From: Xanthomarina sp. F2636L
GTDB lineage: Bacteria > Bacteroidota > Bacteroidia > Flavobacteriales > Flavobacteriaceae
DNA length: 64,000 nucleotides
Assembly (NCBI RefSeq): GCF_026410195.1
Contig: NZ_JAPMLM010000058.1
Location: 124,001-188,000 of the forward strand
Reading direction: 5' to 3'
Shown here: in pieces, positions 33,930-43,688 of the stretch
Layout of the letters: the number at the start of each line of letters is the position of its first letter
How positions within the stretch are numbered: position 1 is the stretch's first letter
Made by a program: the position numbers and the translations under genes
Notes under the pieces: generated by a model
Told to the model about the DNA's origin: nothing
Database searches by the model: none
What the model saw: the letters and a program-made list of their open reading frames with translations, nothing else

Positions 33930-35207
33930 ATGAATATTCCAAAATCAAATAATCCAAGAATTGTTATTGTTGGAGGAGGTTTTGCTGGTGTTAGTTTGGT
34001 AAAACAATTTGCGAAACAAACTGTACAAGTCGTGCTTTTAGATAAGCGTAATTATCATACATTCCAACCTTTATTGTACCAAGTGTCGTCTTCAGGTTTA
34101 GAGCCAGATTCTATAGCTTATCCTTTAAGAAAAATTATTAAAAAACACAATAATATCTTTTTTCGTTTAGCCGAAGTAACCACTATTAATGCTGAAAAAA
34201 ATCAAATAATTACTGATATCGGATCCCTTAATTATGATTATTTAGTAATTGCTACGGGAACCAAAACCAATTATTTTGGTAATAAAGCTATTGAAAGAAA
34301 TAGCATGCCAATGAAAACGGTACCACAAGCTCTAGATATTAGAAGTTTAATCCTTCAAAACTTTGAAAGAGCCACAATTGCAAAATCAATAGAAGAGCGT
34401 GAAGCTTTTTTAAACTTTGTTATAGTTGGTGGTGGACCAACAGGCGTTGAGCTTGCTGGAGCAATTGCAGAACTTAAAAATCATATTCTTCCAAAAGACT
34501 ATCACGATTTGAATGCTCGAGATATGCAAATTCATTTATTAGAAGGAGGACCTAAATTATTGCCACCAATGAGTGATCATGCTTCCAGAAAAGCTTTAGA
34601 ATTTTTAAATAAATTAGGAGTTATTGTACATTGTAATACGTTTGTAAAAGATTATAATGGCTTGCTTGTTTCTACTAATACCGATTTAATTTTAGAGTCC
34701 GAAACCTTAATTTGGGCAGCTGGAGTTACTGGAAATCCCATACAAGGTTTGTTGGAAAAAGCGCTTGTGGAAAAAGCAAATAGATACCGTGTAAATAGGT
34801 ACAATCAAGTGGAAGGTTATACGAATGTTTTTGCTCTTGGAGATATTGCTTTAATGGAAACGGAAAGCTATCCAAAAGGGCATCCTCAAGTAGCGCAACC
34901 TGCTATTCAACAAGGTAAATTATTGGGTAAAAATCTGATAAAACTTATAGAAGGAAAGCCGTTAAAAAAGTTTGTATATAAAGACAAAGGCTCTATGGCC
35001 ACCATAGGAAGAAATAAAGCTGTGGTGGATCTAAAAGCCTCTAAGTTTTCTGGATTTTTTGCTTGGTTTATTTGGATGTTTGTACACCTCATGTCTTTGG
35101 TTGGATTTAGAAATAGAATAGTGGTTTTGTTTAATTGGGTTTATAATTATATCAATTTCGACAAAGCAGCTAGATTAATCATTAGGCCTTTCAAGAAGTT
35201 GAATTAA
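33930..35207 (+). CDS. ndh: Type II NADH:quinone oxidoreductase (NDH-2)
   Basis: 425 residues. FAD-binding GGGFAGVSLVKQFAKQ near the N-terminus, NADH-binding GGGPTGVELAGAIAEL near 170, quinone-related AQPAIQQGK near 325, and a flavin GDIALME motif are present, plus a C-terminal amphipathic/hydrophobic part (FAWFIWMFVHLMSLVGFRNR) that anchors the protein to the membrane. It passes electrons from NADH to the quinone pool without pumping protons. Single gene, divergent from the sigma gene. Confidence 0.92.
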   Translation: MNIPKSNNPRIVIVGGGFAGVSLVKQFAKQTVQVVLLDKRNYHTFQPLLYQVSSSGLEPDSIAYPLRKIIKKHNNIFFRLAEVTTINAEKNQIITDIGSLNYDYLVIATGTKTNYFGNKAIERNSMPMKTVPQALDIRSLILQNFERATIAKSIEEREAFLNFVIVGGGPTGVELAGAIAELKNHILPKDYHDLNARDMQIHLLEGGPKLLPPMSDHASRKALEFLNKLGVIVHCNTFVKDYNGLLVSTNTDLILESETLIWAAGVTGNPIQGLLEKALVEKANRYRVNRYNQVEGYTNVFALGDIALMETESYPKGHPQVAQPAIQQGKLLGKNLIKLIEGKPLKKFVYKDKGSMATIGRNKAVVDLKASKFSGFFAWFIWMFVHLMSLVGFRNRIVVLFNWVYNYINFDKAARLIIRPFKKLN

Positions 35208-35273
35208 TTATTTAAAATTTTGCAAGGTAATTATCTGATTAATAAAAGTAATAAGACATAGTATAGATAAAAC

Positions 35274-35942
35274 CTATCGTTGTCTTAAGAGTCCGAAAAC
35301 GATAAATAGTTGTGCAAGAGCATAAGTAAACATAATACTAAAATTTCTAAATGGCAAAGGTTGGTAGAATTTGTTTAAAGCTAAAATGCTATCAGAAATC
35401 ATAAATAATATTGCTCCAATAAACACAAAAACATAGTTGTTTTTAACTACTTGGTCTTGTCTTAAAAATGCAGTTGTTGCCATACTTAAAATTACCAGCA
35501 TATATAAAACTACCGGTATTAGCATGCCTCCCAAACCATCTTGTAATAGATAAAATAAAAGCGCTCCGTAAGCTAACATCAAACCAATAAAAAAGCCACC
35601 ATTTTTAGACGGATTCCTTTCTTTTAAAAATACTAATATATAAAAAACATGTGCTGTTAGAAAAGCGACTAAACCTCCTATAAAAAAGTTTCCAGACTGT
35701 GGTACAAACATGAGTAAAATATCACCTAGTAATGAGAAAACTAAAGCTAAAAGTATCATCATTCTGATTCTTTTTTCCATGCCAAAACTTTGTTTCCAGA
35801 AAAAGAATATTAATGAAATTAGTAAAGCCGGTTTGGCTAAATAATTTAGATTAGAAATACTTTCAAAACTTGAGGTTGCAATTTCTAAAGCAAGAAGTAT
35901 AACAAATAGAAATGAAAAAGATTTTTCGGTTTTTGTTAGCAT
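35274..35942 (-). CDS. YhhN/TMEM86-family lysoplasmalogenase-like membrane protein
   Basis: About 222 residues from the ATG at 35942 (MLTKTEKSF); the frame stays open to a TTG at 35984. Eight predicted membrane helices; the conserved FSLLGDILLMFVPQSGNFFIG and FMISDSILALNKF motifs contain the paired Asp residues of the YhhN/TMEM86 family. Family members in animals hydrolyse lysoplasmalogen; bacterial function is uncertain. Divergent from the TonB receptor, no operon partner. Confidence 0.85.
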   Translation of the reverse strand: MLTKTEKSFSFLFVILLALEIATSSFESISNLNYLAKPALLISLIFFFWKQSFGMEKRIRMMILLALVFSLLGDILLMFVPQSGNFFIGGLVAFLTAHVFYILVFLKERNPSKNGGFFIGLMLAYGALLFYLLQDGLGGMLIPVVLYMLVILSMATTAFLRQDQVVKNNYVFVFIGAILFMISDSILALNKFYQPLPFRNFSIMFTYALAQLFIVFGLLRQR

Positions 35943-36079
35943 AGGTTGGTAGATGAAATCAAATATATTCAATTCATCATACAATTTTTACATTTCGGTC
36001 ATTTTTAGTTTCAGTTCTTTTGGTTTCTGATGAGTTTTGACCTATCAATCTAAAAAAACAAACAACAAAACCAACAGGA

Positions 36080-38233
36080 ATGAAACCAATACTCTTAATC
36101 TTTTTCTTTTTTACTGCCTTTTCTGTTACATCACAAACTACTATTAGTGGAAAGGTGATGGATAGTAAAAACCAACCCATAGAAGGCGCCAATGTGTATT
36201 TAGAAGGTACTTATGATGGAAGTACGACAGATGAGAATGGTTTTTTTTCATTCAAAACCAATAATGTAGGGATTCAAACCTTGAAAGTTTCCTTTATATC
36301 CTTCGAAACTTATTTACTAACAAAAGATGTTTCAGTATTTAGTGATATACAAATTATATTACGAGATGATGTGAATGCTTTAGATACGGTTGTTATTTCT
36401 GCAGGAACTTTTTCTGCAGGAGATAATAGCAAGATTTCTGTTTTAAAACCATTAGACGTCGTTACAACGGCTAGTGCTATGGGAGATTTTGTTGGAGCGC
36501 TGCAAACACTTCCTGGAACAACAACGGTTGCCGAAGATGGACGCTTATTTGTGCGAGGAGGAGAAGCCGAGGAAACCCAAATTTTTATCGATGGTATTCG
36601 TGTATTTACACCTTATGCACCTACTGCAAACAACACGCCAACCAGAGGAAGATATTCGCCATTTTTGTTCGATGGCATTACTTTTTCTACAGGAGGTTAC
36701 TCGGCAGAGTATGGCCAAGCTTTATCATCTGTTTTATTATTAAATACCATTGAAGAGCCAGATCAAGAAAAATCAGATATTGGTATTATGAGTGTTGGCG
36801 CAAGTTTAGGGCATACCGAAAAATGGAAAACAAGTTCTTTAAGTGTGAATGGAGCCTATATTAATTTAGCCCCTTATATGTCTTTGTTTTCAGATAGAAA
36901 TGATTGGATAGAACCATATCAAGGAGGTTCAGGGGAGGCCGTTTTTAGAAAAAAATTCAATAACGGCTTATTGAAATTATACTCTGCATTCGAGTTTAGT
37001 AATTTTGAATTGATTCAAGAAGATATTAATTTTCCTGAAGGTGTTTACAACAAACTCAATAACAGAAACCTGTATTTTAATGGCTCATACAAAGGGATTC
37101 TTGGTGATAATTGGACTGTTTTTACAGGTTTGAGTTATACTAACAATAACTCTAAAATAGATGTTGTTGAAGACAATATTAAAGACACAGAAAACTCTTA
37201 TCATGCTAAATTTAAATTAAATCATCGGTTTAATAATAGGTTTAAATTGAATTTTGGTGCAGAGTATTTTGCAACCAATTTTAATGAAGATTATGATAAC
37301 CCAATGATTAATGAATTGTCTTACGGATTCAACAATAATATTTCTGCAGCTTTTACTGAAGCTGATGTGTTTTTTTCAAAAAACTTAGCTTTTAAAGCAG
37401 GTTTAAGAACAGAATATAGCGAGTTGTTTAAGCAGTTTACGCTATCTCCAAGAATTTCATTGGCTTATAAAACATCAGCTAAAAGTCAGGTTTCTTTAGC
37501 TTATGGAAACTTCTATCAAAATCCGAACAATAACATTTTAAAATTTAAACAGGATTTAAATGCCCAAAAAACCACCCATTATATTTTAAATTATCAGTTA
37601 AATAATAATGGCAAGATCTTAAGGGCAGAAGCCTATTATAAAAATTACGACGCTTTAATAAAATACGATACGGAATATGCTTCTTTCTCTAGTAACTACA
37701 ACAATTCCGGTACAGCTTATGCCACGGGAATCGATTTGTTTTGGAGGGATAATGTAACTGTTAAAAACCTTGATTATTGGATTAGTTATGGTTTTTTGGA
37801 TAGCGAAAGAGATTATGAAAATTACCCAATTAAAGCAACTCCAAATTTTGTAAACACACATAATTTATCGGTTGTAACAAAATATTGGATTGAGAATTGG
37901 AAAAGCCAAATTGGTATGAGTTACGCATTTGCATCTGGAAGAACTTATACCAATCCCAATACTGTAGGATTTTTAAACCAAAAAACAAAATCTTATAACA
38001 GTTTGAGTTTAAATTGGGCCTATTTAATTTCCCAACAAAAAATACTCTATTTGTCTGTAAACAACGTTTTGGGAATAAAAAACATCAATGGTTATCAATA
38101 TGCAGATGTTCCAGATAGTCATGGAAATTATGCAAGTAGAGCTCTTAGACCAGCAGCAGATCAGTTCTTTTTTGTAGGATTCTTTTGGACAATAAGTGAG
38201 AAAGGAACCGATAATCAATTGGATAAATTATAA
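36080..38233 (+). CDS. TonB-dependent outer-membrane receptor with CarboxypepD-reg-like N-terminus
   Basis: 717 residues. Signal peptide (1-19), a carboxypeptidase-regulatory-like domain (about 21-105: ISGKVMDSKNQPIEGANVYL), plug domain (about 125-230: LPGTTTVAEDGRLFVRGGEA) and a 22-stranded barrel region to the C-terminus, which here ends in a short soluble tail after FFVGFFWTISEKG. No SusD partner gene, so it is a siderophore/metal/vitamin-type receptor rather than a SusC. A tonB-like gene follows 95 bases later. Substrate unknown. Confidence 0.9.
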   Translation: MKPILLIFFFFTAFSVTSQTTISGKVMDSKNQPIEGANVYLEGTYDGSTTDENGFFSFKTNNVGIQTLKVSFISFETYLLTKDVSVFSDIQIILRDDVNALDTVVISAGTFSAGDNSKISVLKPLDVVTTASAMGDFVGALQTLPGTTTVAEDGRLFVRGGEAEETQIFIDGIRVFTPYAPTANNTPTRGRYSPFLFDGITFSTGGYSAEYGQALSSVLLLNTIEEPDQEKSDIGIMSVGASLGHTEKWKTSSLSVNGAYINLAPYMSLFSDRNDWIEPYQGGSGEAVFRKKFNNGLLKLYSAFEFSNFELIQEDINFPEGVYNKLNNRNLYFNGSYKGILGDNWTVFTGLSYTNNNSKIDVVEDNIKDTENSYHAKFKLNHRFNNRFKLNFGAEYFATNFNEDYDNPMINELSYGFNNNISAAFTEADVFFSKNLAFKAGLRTEYSELFKQFTLSPRISLAYKTSAKSQVSLAYGNFYQNPNNNILKFKQDLNAQKTTHYILNYQLNNNGKILRAEAYYKNYDALIKYDTEYASFSSNYNNSGTAYATGIDLFWRDNVTVKNLDYWISYGFLDSERDYENYPIKATPNFVNTHNLSVVTKYWIENWKSQIGMSYAFASGRTYTNPNTVGFLNQKTKSYNSLSLNWAYLISQQKILYLSVNNVLGIKNINGYQYADVPDSHGNYASRALRPAADQFFFVGFFWTISEKGTDNQLDKL

Positions 38234-38264
38234 AATATTCCTTCGCTTTTTGGCTGAATCAAAT

Positions 38265-38308
38265 ATGACGAATATCATAGTAATATGATTGTTAGTGTCT
38301 TAACTTTA
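38265..38308 (+). promoter_or_regulatory. FNR/CRP-type palindrome and -7-like element before tonB
   Basis: ATGAC GAAT ATCAT (38265-38278) with a TAACTTTA element starting at 38301. Dyad centre to the TA of the -7 element is 29.5 bases, identical to the sites before hemN and the cytochrome c gene. Confidence 0.6.
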
Positions 38309-38328
38309 AGAAGCTAAATCTTATTGTC

Positions 38329-39060
38329 ATGAAACCAAAAAAAAATCCAAATGTAGAAGTTGGTAGAAATAGTGGAATTTATTTCGCTATAGGCCTAAAT
38401 GTCATGTTGCTTTTTGCTTATCTTTCCATGGAGCATAAAACCTTTGAAACTTCTGATGTTACTCTGGAAGAACTCCAATTAGTGGAAGAATTTGAAGAAG
38501 ATATTCCTATAACCGAATTAAACGCGCCACCACCACCTCCGCCACCTCCAGTTCTTGCAGAACCAGAAACTATTACGGTTGTTGAAGATGCTCAAGATAT
38601 TGAAGAAACAGTATTGGAAAGTACGGAAACCAGTCAGGAAGAAAAAATTGATGAGCCCGTAGTTGAAGTGCAAGATGTTCAAGTGGAAGAAGTTGAAGAA
38701 GATGTTTCTGTACCATTTTCAGTGGTAGAAAAGGTCCCCATCTACCCAGGATGTATTGGGGCTACAAATAAAGAATTAAAAGACTGTTTCAGTAAAAAAA
38801 TAAACGATCATATTATTAAAAACTTTAAATATCCACAAACAGCTTTAGATTTAGGAATTTATGGACGAGTTATCGTACTTTTTATAGTAGATAAAAATGG
38901 AAATGTGACCAATATAAAATCTCGTGGACCGGACAAAATGCTAGAGCAGGAAGCCGAACGTATTATTGGCTTGCTACCAACTATGAAGCCGGGCTTACAA
39001 CGTGGAAATCCCGTTTCTGTACCTTATAGTATTCCAATTAATTTTAAGATTCAAAATTAA
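38329..39060 (+). CDS. Energy transducer TonB
   Basis: 243 residues. One N-terminal membrane helix (about 18-37), a flexible acidic and proline-rich spacer (LNAPPPPPPPPVLAEPE then many Glu/Val), and a C-terminal TonB domain with PQTALDLGIYGRVIVLFIVD and INFKIQN. It couples the proton-motive force, via ExbBD, to outer-membrane receptors such as the one encoded upstream. An FNR-like site with correctly spaced promoter suggests oxygen-dependent expression. A hairpin terminator follows. Confidence 0.93.
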   Translation: MKPKKNPNVEVGRNSGIYFAIGLNVMLLFAYLSMEHKTFETSDVTLEELQLVEEFEEDIPITELNAPPPPPPPPVLAEPETITVVEDAQDIEETVLESTETSQEEKIDEPVVEVQDVQVEEVEEDVSVPFSVVEKVPIYPGCIGATNKELKDCFSKKINDHIIKNFKYPQTALDLGIYGRVIVLFIVDKNGNVTNIKSRGPDKMLEQEAERIIGLLPTMKPGLQRGNPVSVPYSIPINFKIQN

Positions 39061-39098
39061 AAGAATCCTTTTTTTTATTAACTCTTTCAAGTATTTTA

Positions 39099-39134
39099 AA
39101 AACACTTTCTAAGTTTTTCAGAAGGTGTTTTTTT
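39099..39134. terminator. Rho-independent terminator after tonB
   Basis: AAAACACTTTCT / AGAAGGTGTTTT hairpin with one wobble pair and a TTTTTTT tail. Confidence 0.85.
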
Positions 39135-39236
39135 GTTTTTTTACAATTCAGAAATAAAATATAACAGTTCGGCGTAACTCTTTTTATTTGTTGAAACATT
39201 AGTAAGATATTTGTTTCAACATAAAAAGTAATAACC

Positions 39237-39866
39237 ATGACACACTTAAAACATTTTACTCTCTTAATAACAATTTTGTTGTCAGCAAACATACAATCTC
39301 AAGCCAATTACGAAAAGGGCATGGAGAAAGCCTTTGATTTATGGGAGACAAATCCCATAGAAGCGTCACAATTATTTGAACGTATTGCATCTGCAGAGCC
39401 AGATAATTGGTTGCCCCCTTATTATGCTGCAGAAACATTGATATTAGATGGTTTTACAAAATTAAACGATAAACAAACTTTAGAAACACAATTAAATTTA
39501 GCTCAAAATTTTTTAAATGATGCGACTGCTATTTCAAAGAATAATCCTGAAATAATGGTTATGCAAGCTTTATTATATACGGTTTATGTAGCAAGCGATG
39601 GGGCTACTTATGGTATGACATTATCTGGGAAAATCATGGCTCTGTATAATCAAGCTGAAGTTTTAGAGCCAAACAATCCACGAGTGGTATTAAATAAAGC
39701 TGATTGGGAAATAGGTGGAGCACGATATTTTGGCCGGGATACTAAGCCATTTTGTAAAGATGTAGAAAGAGCCTTAGAACTTTTTGCTACCTTTAAACCA
39801 GAATCTAAATTTGCACCATCCTGGGGAAAAGAAAGAGCTGAAGAAATTTTAAAAGATTGTAAATAA
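39237..39866 (+). CDS. Secreted TPR-like protein upstream of a LytS/LytTR system
   Basis: 209 residues with a signal peptide (MTHLKHFTLLITILLSANIQ). The mature part has tetratricopeptide-like helix pairs (MEKAFDLWETNPIEASQLFE, LPPYYAAETLILDGF, NPRVVLNKADWEIGGARYFG). The protein is probably periplasmic. It lies 8 bases before the histidine kinase gene, so they are one operon; a role in presenting a signal to that kinase or in its output is possible. No specific function known. Confidence 0.8.
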   Translation: MTHLKHFTLLITILLSANIQSQANYEKGMEKAFDLWETNPIEASQLFERIASAEPDNWLPPYYAAETLILDGFTKLNDKQTLETQLNLAQNFLNDATAISKNNPEIMVMQALLYTVYVASDGATYGMTLSGKIMALYNQAEVLEPNNPRVVLNKADWEIGGARYFGRDTKPFCKDVERALELFATFKPESKFAPSWGKERAEEILKDCK

Positions 39867-39874
39867 TAATACTC

Positions 39875-41212
39875 ATGAGTAGTAACACTAAAAATATTTT
39901 AATAACCTTTGGTATAGGCTGTATAGTCTTTGTAATTGGTAATGCAATTTTTAACGGTTTTGAATTTGAAAGTGTTAATGAGTTATTAATCCATTTTTCA
40001 TTCTATCAGCTATATGCATTTGTTTTAGGATACTCTAATATGTATTTTTTTGGTTATCTAGAAAAATATCCATGGAAAGAAAATGATAGTATAAAAAGAA
40101 TTATTTTTGGTATTGTAGGCTCTGTTGTTATTACTCTTATTGGACTATTTTTATTAAGAATGTTAACAGCCATGTTTTATAATGGCCTATCGATTGAAGT
40201 TTTTATAGCTAACGAATCTTATAGAAATTACACCTTTGGATTATGGATTACTTTGTCAATAGTAATTACATTTCATGCGGTATATTTCTTCAAAAAGAAC
40301 CAAGAAAAAAAGGTCAAAGAATCTCAAATTGTTGCACAAACTCAAACGGCTAAATTTGATGCTTTAAAAAACCAGTTAGATCCTCATTTTCTATTTAATA
40401 GTTTAAATGTTTTAACTAGCCTCATTGAAGAAAACCCAGATAAGGCACAGGATTTTACAACGTCATTATCTAAAATATACAGGTATGTTTTGGAACAAAA
40501 AAATAAGGATTTAGTATCTGTAGACGAAGAACTTAAATTTGCTAAAACTTACATGTCTTTATTAAAAATGCGATTTGAAGATAGTATTGTTTTCGATATT
40601 CCAGAACAAGCATCTGACCCAGACAGTAAAGTGGTTCCGTTATCACTTCAGTTATTATTAGAGAATGCTGTCAAACACAATATGGTTACAGAAAAGAACC
40701 CGTTGCATATAAAAATTTATGAAAACGACGGACTTTTAATAGTACAAAACAATTTACAAATTAAACAAATAGTAAAAAAGAGTAGTGGCGTAGGGTTGAG
40801 TAATATCATGCAACGCTACGATTTATTAACCAAACGAAAAGTCATCATCAATCAACAAGCAGATAGTTTTGCAGTTGCAATTCCTATGCTTACTAAACAA
40901 ATTACCATTATGGAAACAAAATCAGATCACAACAGAGAAGACGCTTATTACAGAGCAAAAAAACAAGTAGAAGAAATAAAAGGCTTTTATGGGAATTTAC
41001 TTTCTTATTGTATTGTTATTCCTTTTTTAGCATTTTTAAATTACCAAACATCATGGAGTTTCCAATGGTTTTGGTTCCCCATGTTAGGCTGGGGAATGGG
41101 CTTAATCTTTCATGGGTTTACCGTATTTGGGTATGGTAAATCTTGGGAACAAAGAAAAATTCAAGAGATTTTAGAGAAAGAAGATGAGTTTAAACAAAAT
41201 AAATGGAAATAA
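39875..41212 (+). CDS. LytS-type sensor histidine kinase with C-terminal 2TM domain
   Basis: 445 residues. Four N-terminal membrane helices (about 10-140), then the His_kinase domain of the LytS/HPK7 class (LKNQLDPHFLFNSLNVLTSL with phospho-acceptor His) and a degenerate HATPase region (LQLLLENAVKHNMVTEK, GVGLSNIMQRYDLL). Unusually, a 2TM domain (about 350-435: YYRAKKQVEEIKGFYGNLLS) is fused at the end. It probably phosphorylates the LytTR regulator encoded two genes on. Confidence 0.9.
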   Translation: MSSNTKNILITFGIGCIVFVIGNAIFNGFEFESVNELLIHFSFYQLYAFVLGYSNMYFFGYLEKYPWKENDSIKRIIFGIVGSVVITLIGLFLLRMLTAMFYNGLSIEVFIANESYRNYTFGLWITLSIVITFHAVYFFKKNQEKKVKESQIVAQTQTAKFDALKNQLDPHFLFNSLNVLTSLIEENPDKAQDFTTSLSKIYRYVLEQKNKDLVSVDEELKFAKTYMSLLKMRFEDSIVFDIPEQASDPDSKVVPLSLQLLLENAVKHNMVTEKNPLHIKIYENDGLLIVQNNLQIKQIVKKSSGVGLSNIMQRYDLLTKRKVIINQQADSFAVAIPMLTKQITIMETKSDHNREDAYYRAKKQVEEIKGFYGNLLSYCIVIPFLAFLNYQTSWSFQWFWFPMLGWGMGLIFHGFTVFGYGKSWEQRKIQEILEKEDEFKQNKWK

Positions 41213-41214
41213 TT

Positions 41215-41526
41215 ATGGAACGAGATTTTTCTGAACTAGAACGTTTAGAACGTGCTAGAAAACGGGTAAAAAAAATTAAAGGATTTTACTCACATTTATT
41301 GGTATATGTAGTAATAAACCTAATGCTTGTTGTTATTAATGTTCAAGATTTAGAGCCAGGTGAAAGTTATTTTCAGTATAAAAATTTCTTTACTTTATTT
41401 TTCTGGGGAATTGGTCTAGCAATTCATGGGCTTAGTGTCTTTTTACCAGATTATATTTTAGGGAAAAACTGGGAAGAACGCAAAATTAATGAACTGATGA
41501 AACAGGATAAAAAACACTGGGAATAA
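41215..41526 (+). CDS. Stand-alone 2TM-domain protein
   Basis: About 103 residues. LERLERARKRVKKIKGFYSH is followed by two membrane helices and NWEERKINELM, the same 2TM architecture as the C-terminus of the upstream kinase, with similarity recognisable by eye. An ATG at 41203 inside the kinase gene is also in frame; 41215 gives a better fit. It may dimerise with the kinase's 2TM domain, as the operon order kinase, 2TM, LytTR suggests. Function unproven. Confidence 0.85.
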   Translation: MERDFSELERLERARKRVKKIKGFYSHLLVYVVINLMLVVINVQDLEPGESYFQYKNFFTLFFWGIGLAIHGLSVFLPDYILGKNWEERKINELMKQDKKHWE

Positions 41527-41584
41527 CTTTTTTTATATTAAAATTAATACCAATAAATAATTATATCAACCAACCACTAAATAT

Positions 41585-42349
41585 ATGAAAGTAATAATTA
41601 TTGAAGACGAAAAACCCTCAGCAAGACGTTTACAACGTATGCTGGATAAAATTGGAATTCAAATTGAAACCATGTTACATTCTGTTGAAGAATCTGTAAC
41701 CTGGTTCCAGGGAAATAAACATCCAGATTTAATATTTTTAGACATTCAATTGAGTGATGGTTTGTCGTTTGAAATTTTCGACTTGGTTGAGGTTAAATCT
41801 TCAATTATTTTCACCACAGCTTATGATGAATATGCACTTCAAGCCTTTAAATTAAATAGTATCGATTACCTGTTAAAGCCAATAGATACTGAAGAAATGA
41901 AACAGGCAATAAATAAGTTTACTTCTAGCCGGAAGATCAAACAATCTATAACTTTAAATTTCGACGAGATTAAAAAGATGTTGGTGAATCCAACAAAAGT
42001 TGAAGAAAAAGAATATAAAAAGCGTTTTTCCATTAAAGTAGGACAGCATTTAAAGCTTATTTCAATCGAGGAGATAGAATGTATTTACAGCGAAAACAAA
42101 GGCACTTACCTTTATACAAACGAAGGAAGAAACTATTTAATAGATTTAACTTTAGAGCAATTGGAGGAGGAGTTGCAACCAGAAGTATTTTTTAGGGTAA
42201 ATAGAACATTCTATGTGAATATAAATGCTATAAAAGATATGGTTAGCTATACCAATTCACGTTTGCAAATTAAACTGCAATCTTATAAAGAACAAGATAT
42301 TATTGTTGCTAGAGAACGTGTTAAAGAATTTAAGCAATGGTTAGAATAA
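41585..42349 (+). CDS. LytTR-family response regulator
   Basis: 254 residues. Receiver domain with acidic pair IIEDEKPS, phosphoacceptor Asp in LIFLDIQLSDG (about residue 56), Thr in FTTAYDEYA and Lys in DYLLKPI. A LytTR DNA-binding domain follows (about 145-250: KRFSIKVGQHLKLISIEEIE, FFRVNRTFYVNINAIKDM). Cognate of the LytS-type kinase upstream; the 2TM gene lies between. Targets unknown. Confidence 0.94.
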   Translation: MKVIIIEDEKPSARRLQRMLDKIGIQIETMLHSVEESVTWFQGNKHPDLIFLDIQLSDGLSFEIFDLVEVKSSIIFTTAYDEYALQAFKLNSIDYLLKPIDTEEMKQAINKFTSSRKIKQSITLNFDEIKKMLVNPTKVEEKEYKKRFSIKVGQHLKLISIEEIECIYSENKGTYLYTNEGRNYLIDLTLEQLEEELQPEVFFRVNRTFYVNINAIKDMVSYTNSRLQIKLQSYKEQDIIVARERVKEFKQWLE

Positions 42350-42361
42350 AGTTTTAAGTTG

Positions 42362-43537
42362 TTATTCTTCAATTCTATTATCATCAAAAGAAGAGGGTAA
42401 TAATTTTGGTATAAATTTAATAACCAATGGTAATAGTAAAGCGCCACCAGGAAGCATAAAAATAGCTAAACTTGGTATGGATTTAAAAATATCTAATAAC
42501 TGTGCTTGAACTTTTTTATGTTCTTCTTCGCTTAAATCTCTAACGGTCGATTTAGATAATAATACCATAAGTTCCTTACTTTCTAAAAGCTCTTTCTGTA
42601 AACGTTTGCTATTTCTAGAAATAAGCTTACTTACCATTTTACTCGAGTTGGAATAAAAGGTTTTTACAATATTTTGAGAACTTAATAGCGCAATTTTATC
42701 TTTGTTGTTATTATAAAAGGTTTCAATAAACTGTATAGAATTGTCAATGCGTTGTTGTTCTAGGTTTAGTTTCTTACCAAGTTTTAGAAGTAAGGTTTTT
42801 TCACTTTTGTCTATATTTAAATCTCCCCAAGTTGCCATACTGGCAATATCCATAATATAATATTTTTCTAAATCGGTATTAATAAACTCTAATGCTTCTT
42901 GATAGGTAAGCGTTTTATGAGATTTATACCTTATAGACTGTTCCACTAGCTTTATCAAGCTTCTATCGTATTCTGACTTCTTGTTTTTAGAATTTAAAAC
43001 TTCACTTACTATACTTTCAATAGCAGATTCAAGATGTTGAATGTGTTTCTCGGAAATTTCTTGAGTTTGTAAAAATGCTTTATAAGCTAAAATATCGGTA
43101 AAAAGTAATGCGTTTGTAATAAAATAATTGAAGCTTCTATCAATTAGGTTATCATCAATTTGAATGCGTTTATGAATAATTTTCTCTAATAAGGAAGCTG
43201 TTTTCTTTTCACCTAATAATTCGGAAAAAACAGATGTGGAATAAGCGTTTATTTCAGAATAAAAATTAATAACACTTTCAACAAAATTAGAATCTGAAGT
43301 TTTATTTTCTTCAAAAATAAAGTTTAGAGCAAGCAAGAAGTTCACTTTACAGATTTCTTCTTCAGTCAATCCGGGATAATTAAAATAGTCTTTTACAACC
43401 TTAATATTGCTTCCATAAATAAAACCACTTTCCCTTAAGCTATCATAAAAGCTGTTATAGTCTGTGTTTATCCAAATAGGAACACTGTCTATTTCGTTTA
43501 ATAATTTCTTTATCCAGCCACTAGCTGATGGATTCAT
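42362..43537 (-). CDS. LETM1-related biofilm-associated protein
   Basis: 391 residues, mainly soluble and helical, with a C-terminal LETM1-like segment (about 345-391: SIPSLAIFMLPGGALLLPLV then IKFIPKLLPSSF) that is conserved with the mitochondrial ion-transport protein LETM1. In Bacteroidota this family is annotated as LETM1-related and biofilm-associated; the mechanism is not known. It is convergent with the LytTR operon, with only about 12 bases between the stops, and divergent from the DUF4331 operon. Confidence 0.85.
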   Translation of the reverse strand: MNPSASGWIKKLLNEIDSVPIWINTDYNSFYDSLRESGFIYGSNIKVVKDYFNYPGLTEEEICKVNFLLALNFIFEENKTSDSNFVESVINFYSEINAYSTSVFSELLGEKKTASLLEKIIHKRIQIDDNLIDRSFNYFITNALLFTDILAYKAFLQTQEISEKHIQHLESAIESIVSEVLNSKNKKSEYDRSLIKLVEQSIRYKSHKTLTYQEALEFINTDLEKYYIMDIASMATWGDLNIDKSEKTLLLKLGKKLNLEQQRIDNSIQFIETFYNNNKDKIALLSSQNIVKTFYSNSSKMVSKLISRNSKRLQKELLESKELMVLLSKSTVRDLSEEEHKKVQAQLLDIFKSIPSLAIFMLPGGALLLPLVIKFIPKLLPSSFDDNRIEE

Positions 43538-43617
43538 GATTAAAAATATTTCTTAGATGTAAAGATAATTTTTTTATATCGAATATGAACTAAATAAATA
43601 AGATGTAAAAAAAATAT

Positions 43618-43647
43618 AAAACCGACTTGTTCTTTTTTTCGTAGGTA
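43618..43647 (+). promoter_or_regulatory. Candidate ECF-sigma promoter before the DUF4331 operon
   Basis: CCGACTT (43622-43628), 11 bases, CGTAGGT (43640-43646), almost identical to the site at 51065-51089. Because the -10-like element ends at 43646, an ATG at 43647 would lie at or before the transcript start. This decides the start of the next gene at 43689. Confidence 0.75.
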
Positions 43648-43688
43648 TGCTTGAGAAACAATTATTAATTAACAAAAAACTTACTATT

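Noticed and set aside
38524-38560. Low-complexity CCACC-rich repeat
   Set aside because: It encodes the proline spacer of TonB, so it is explained by the protein.
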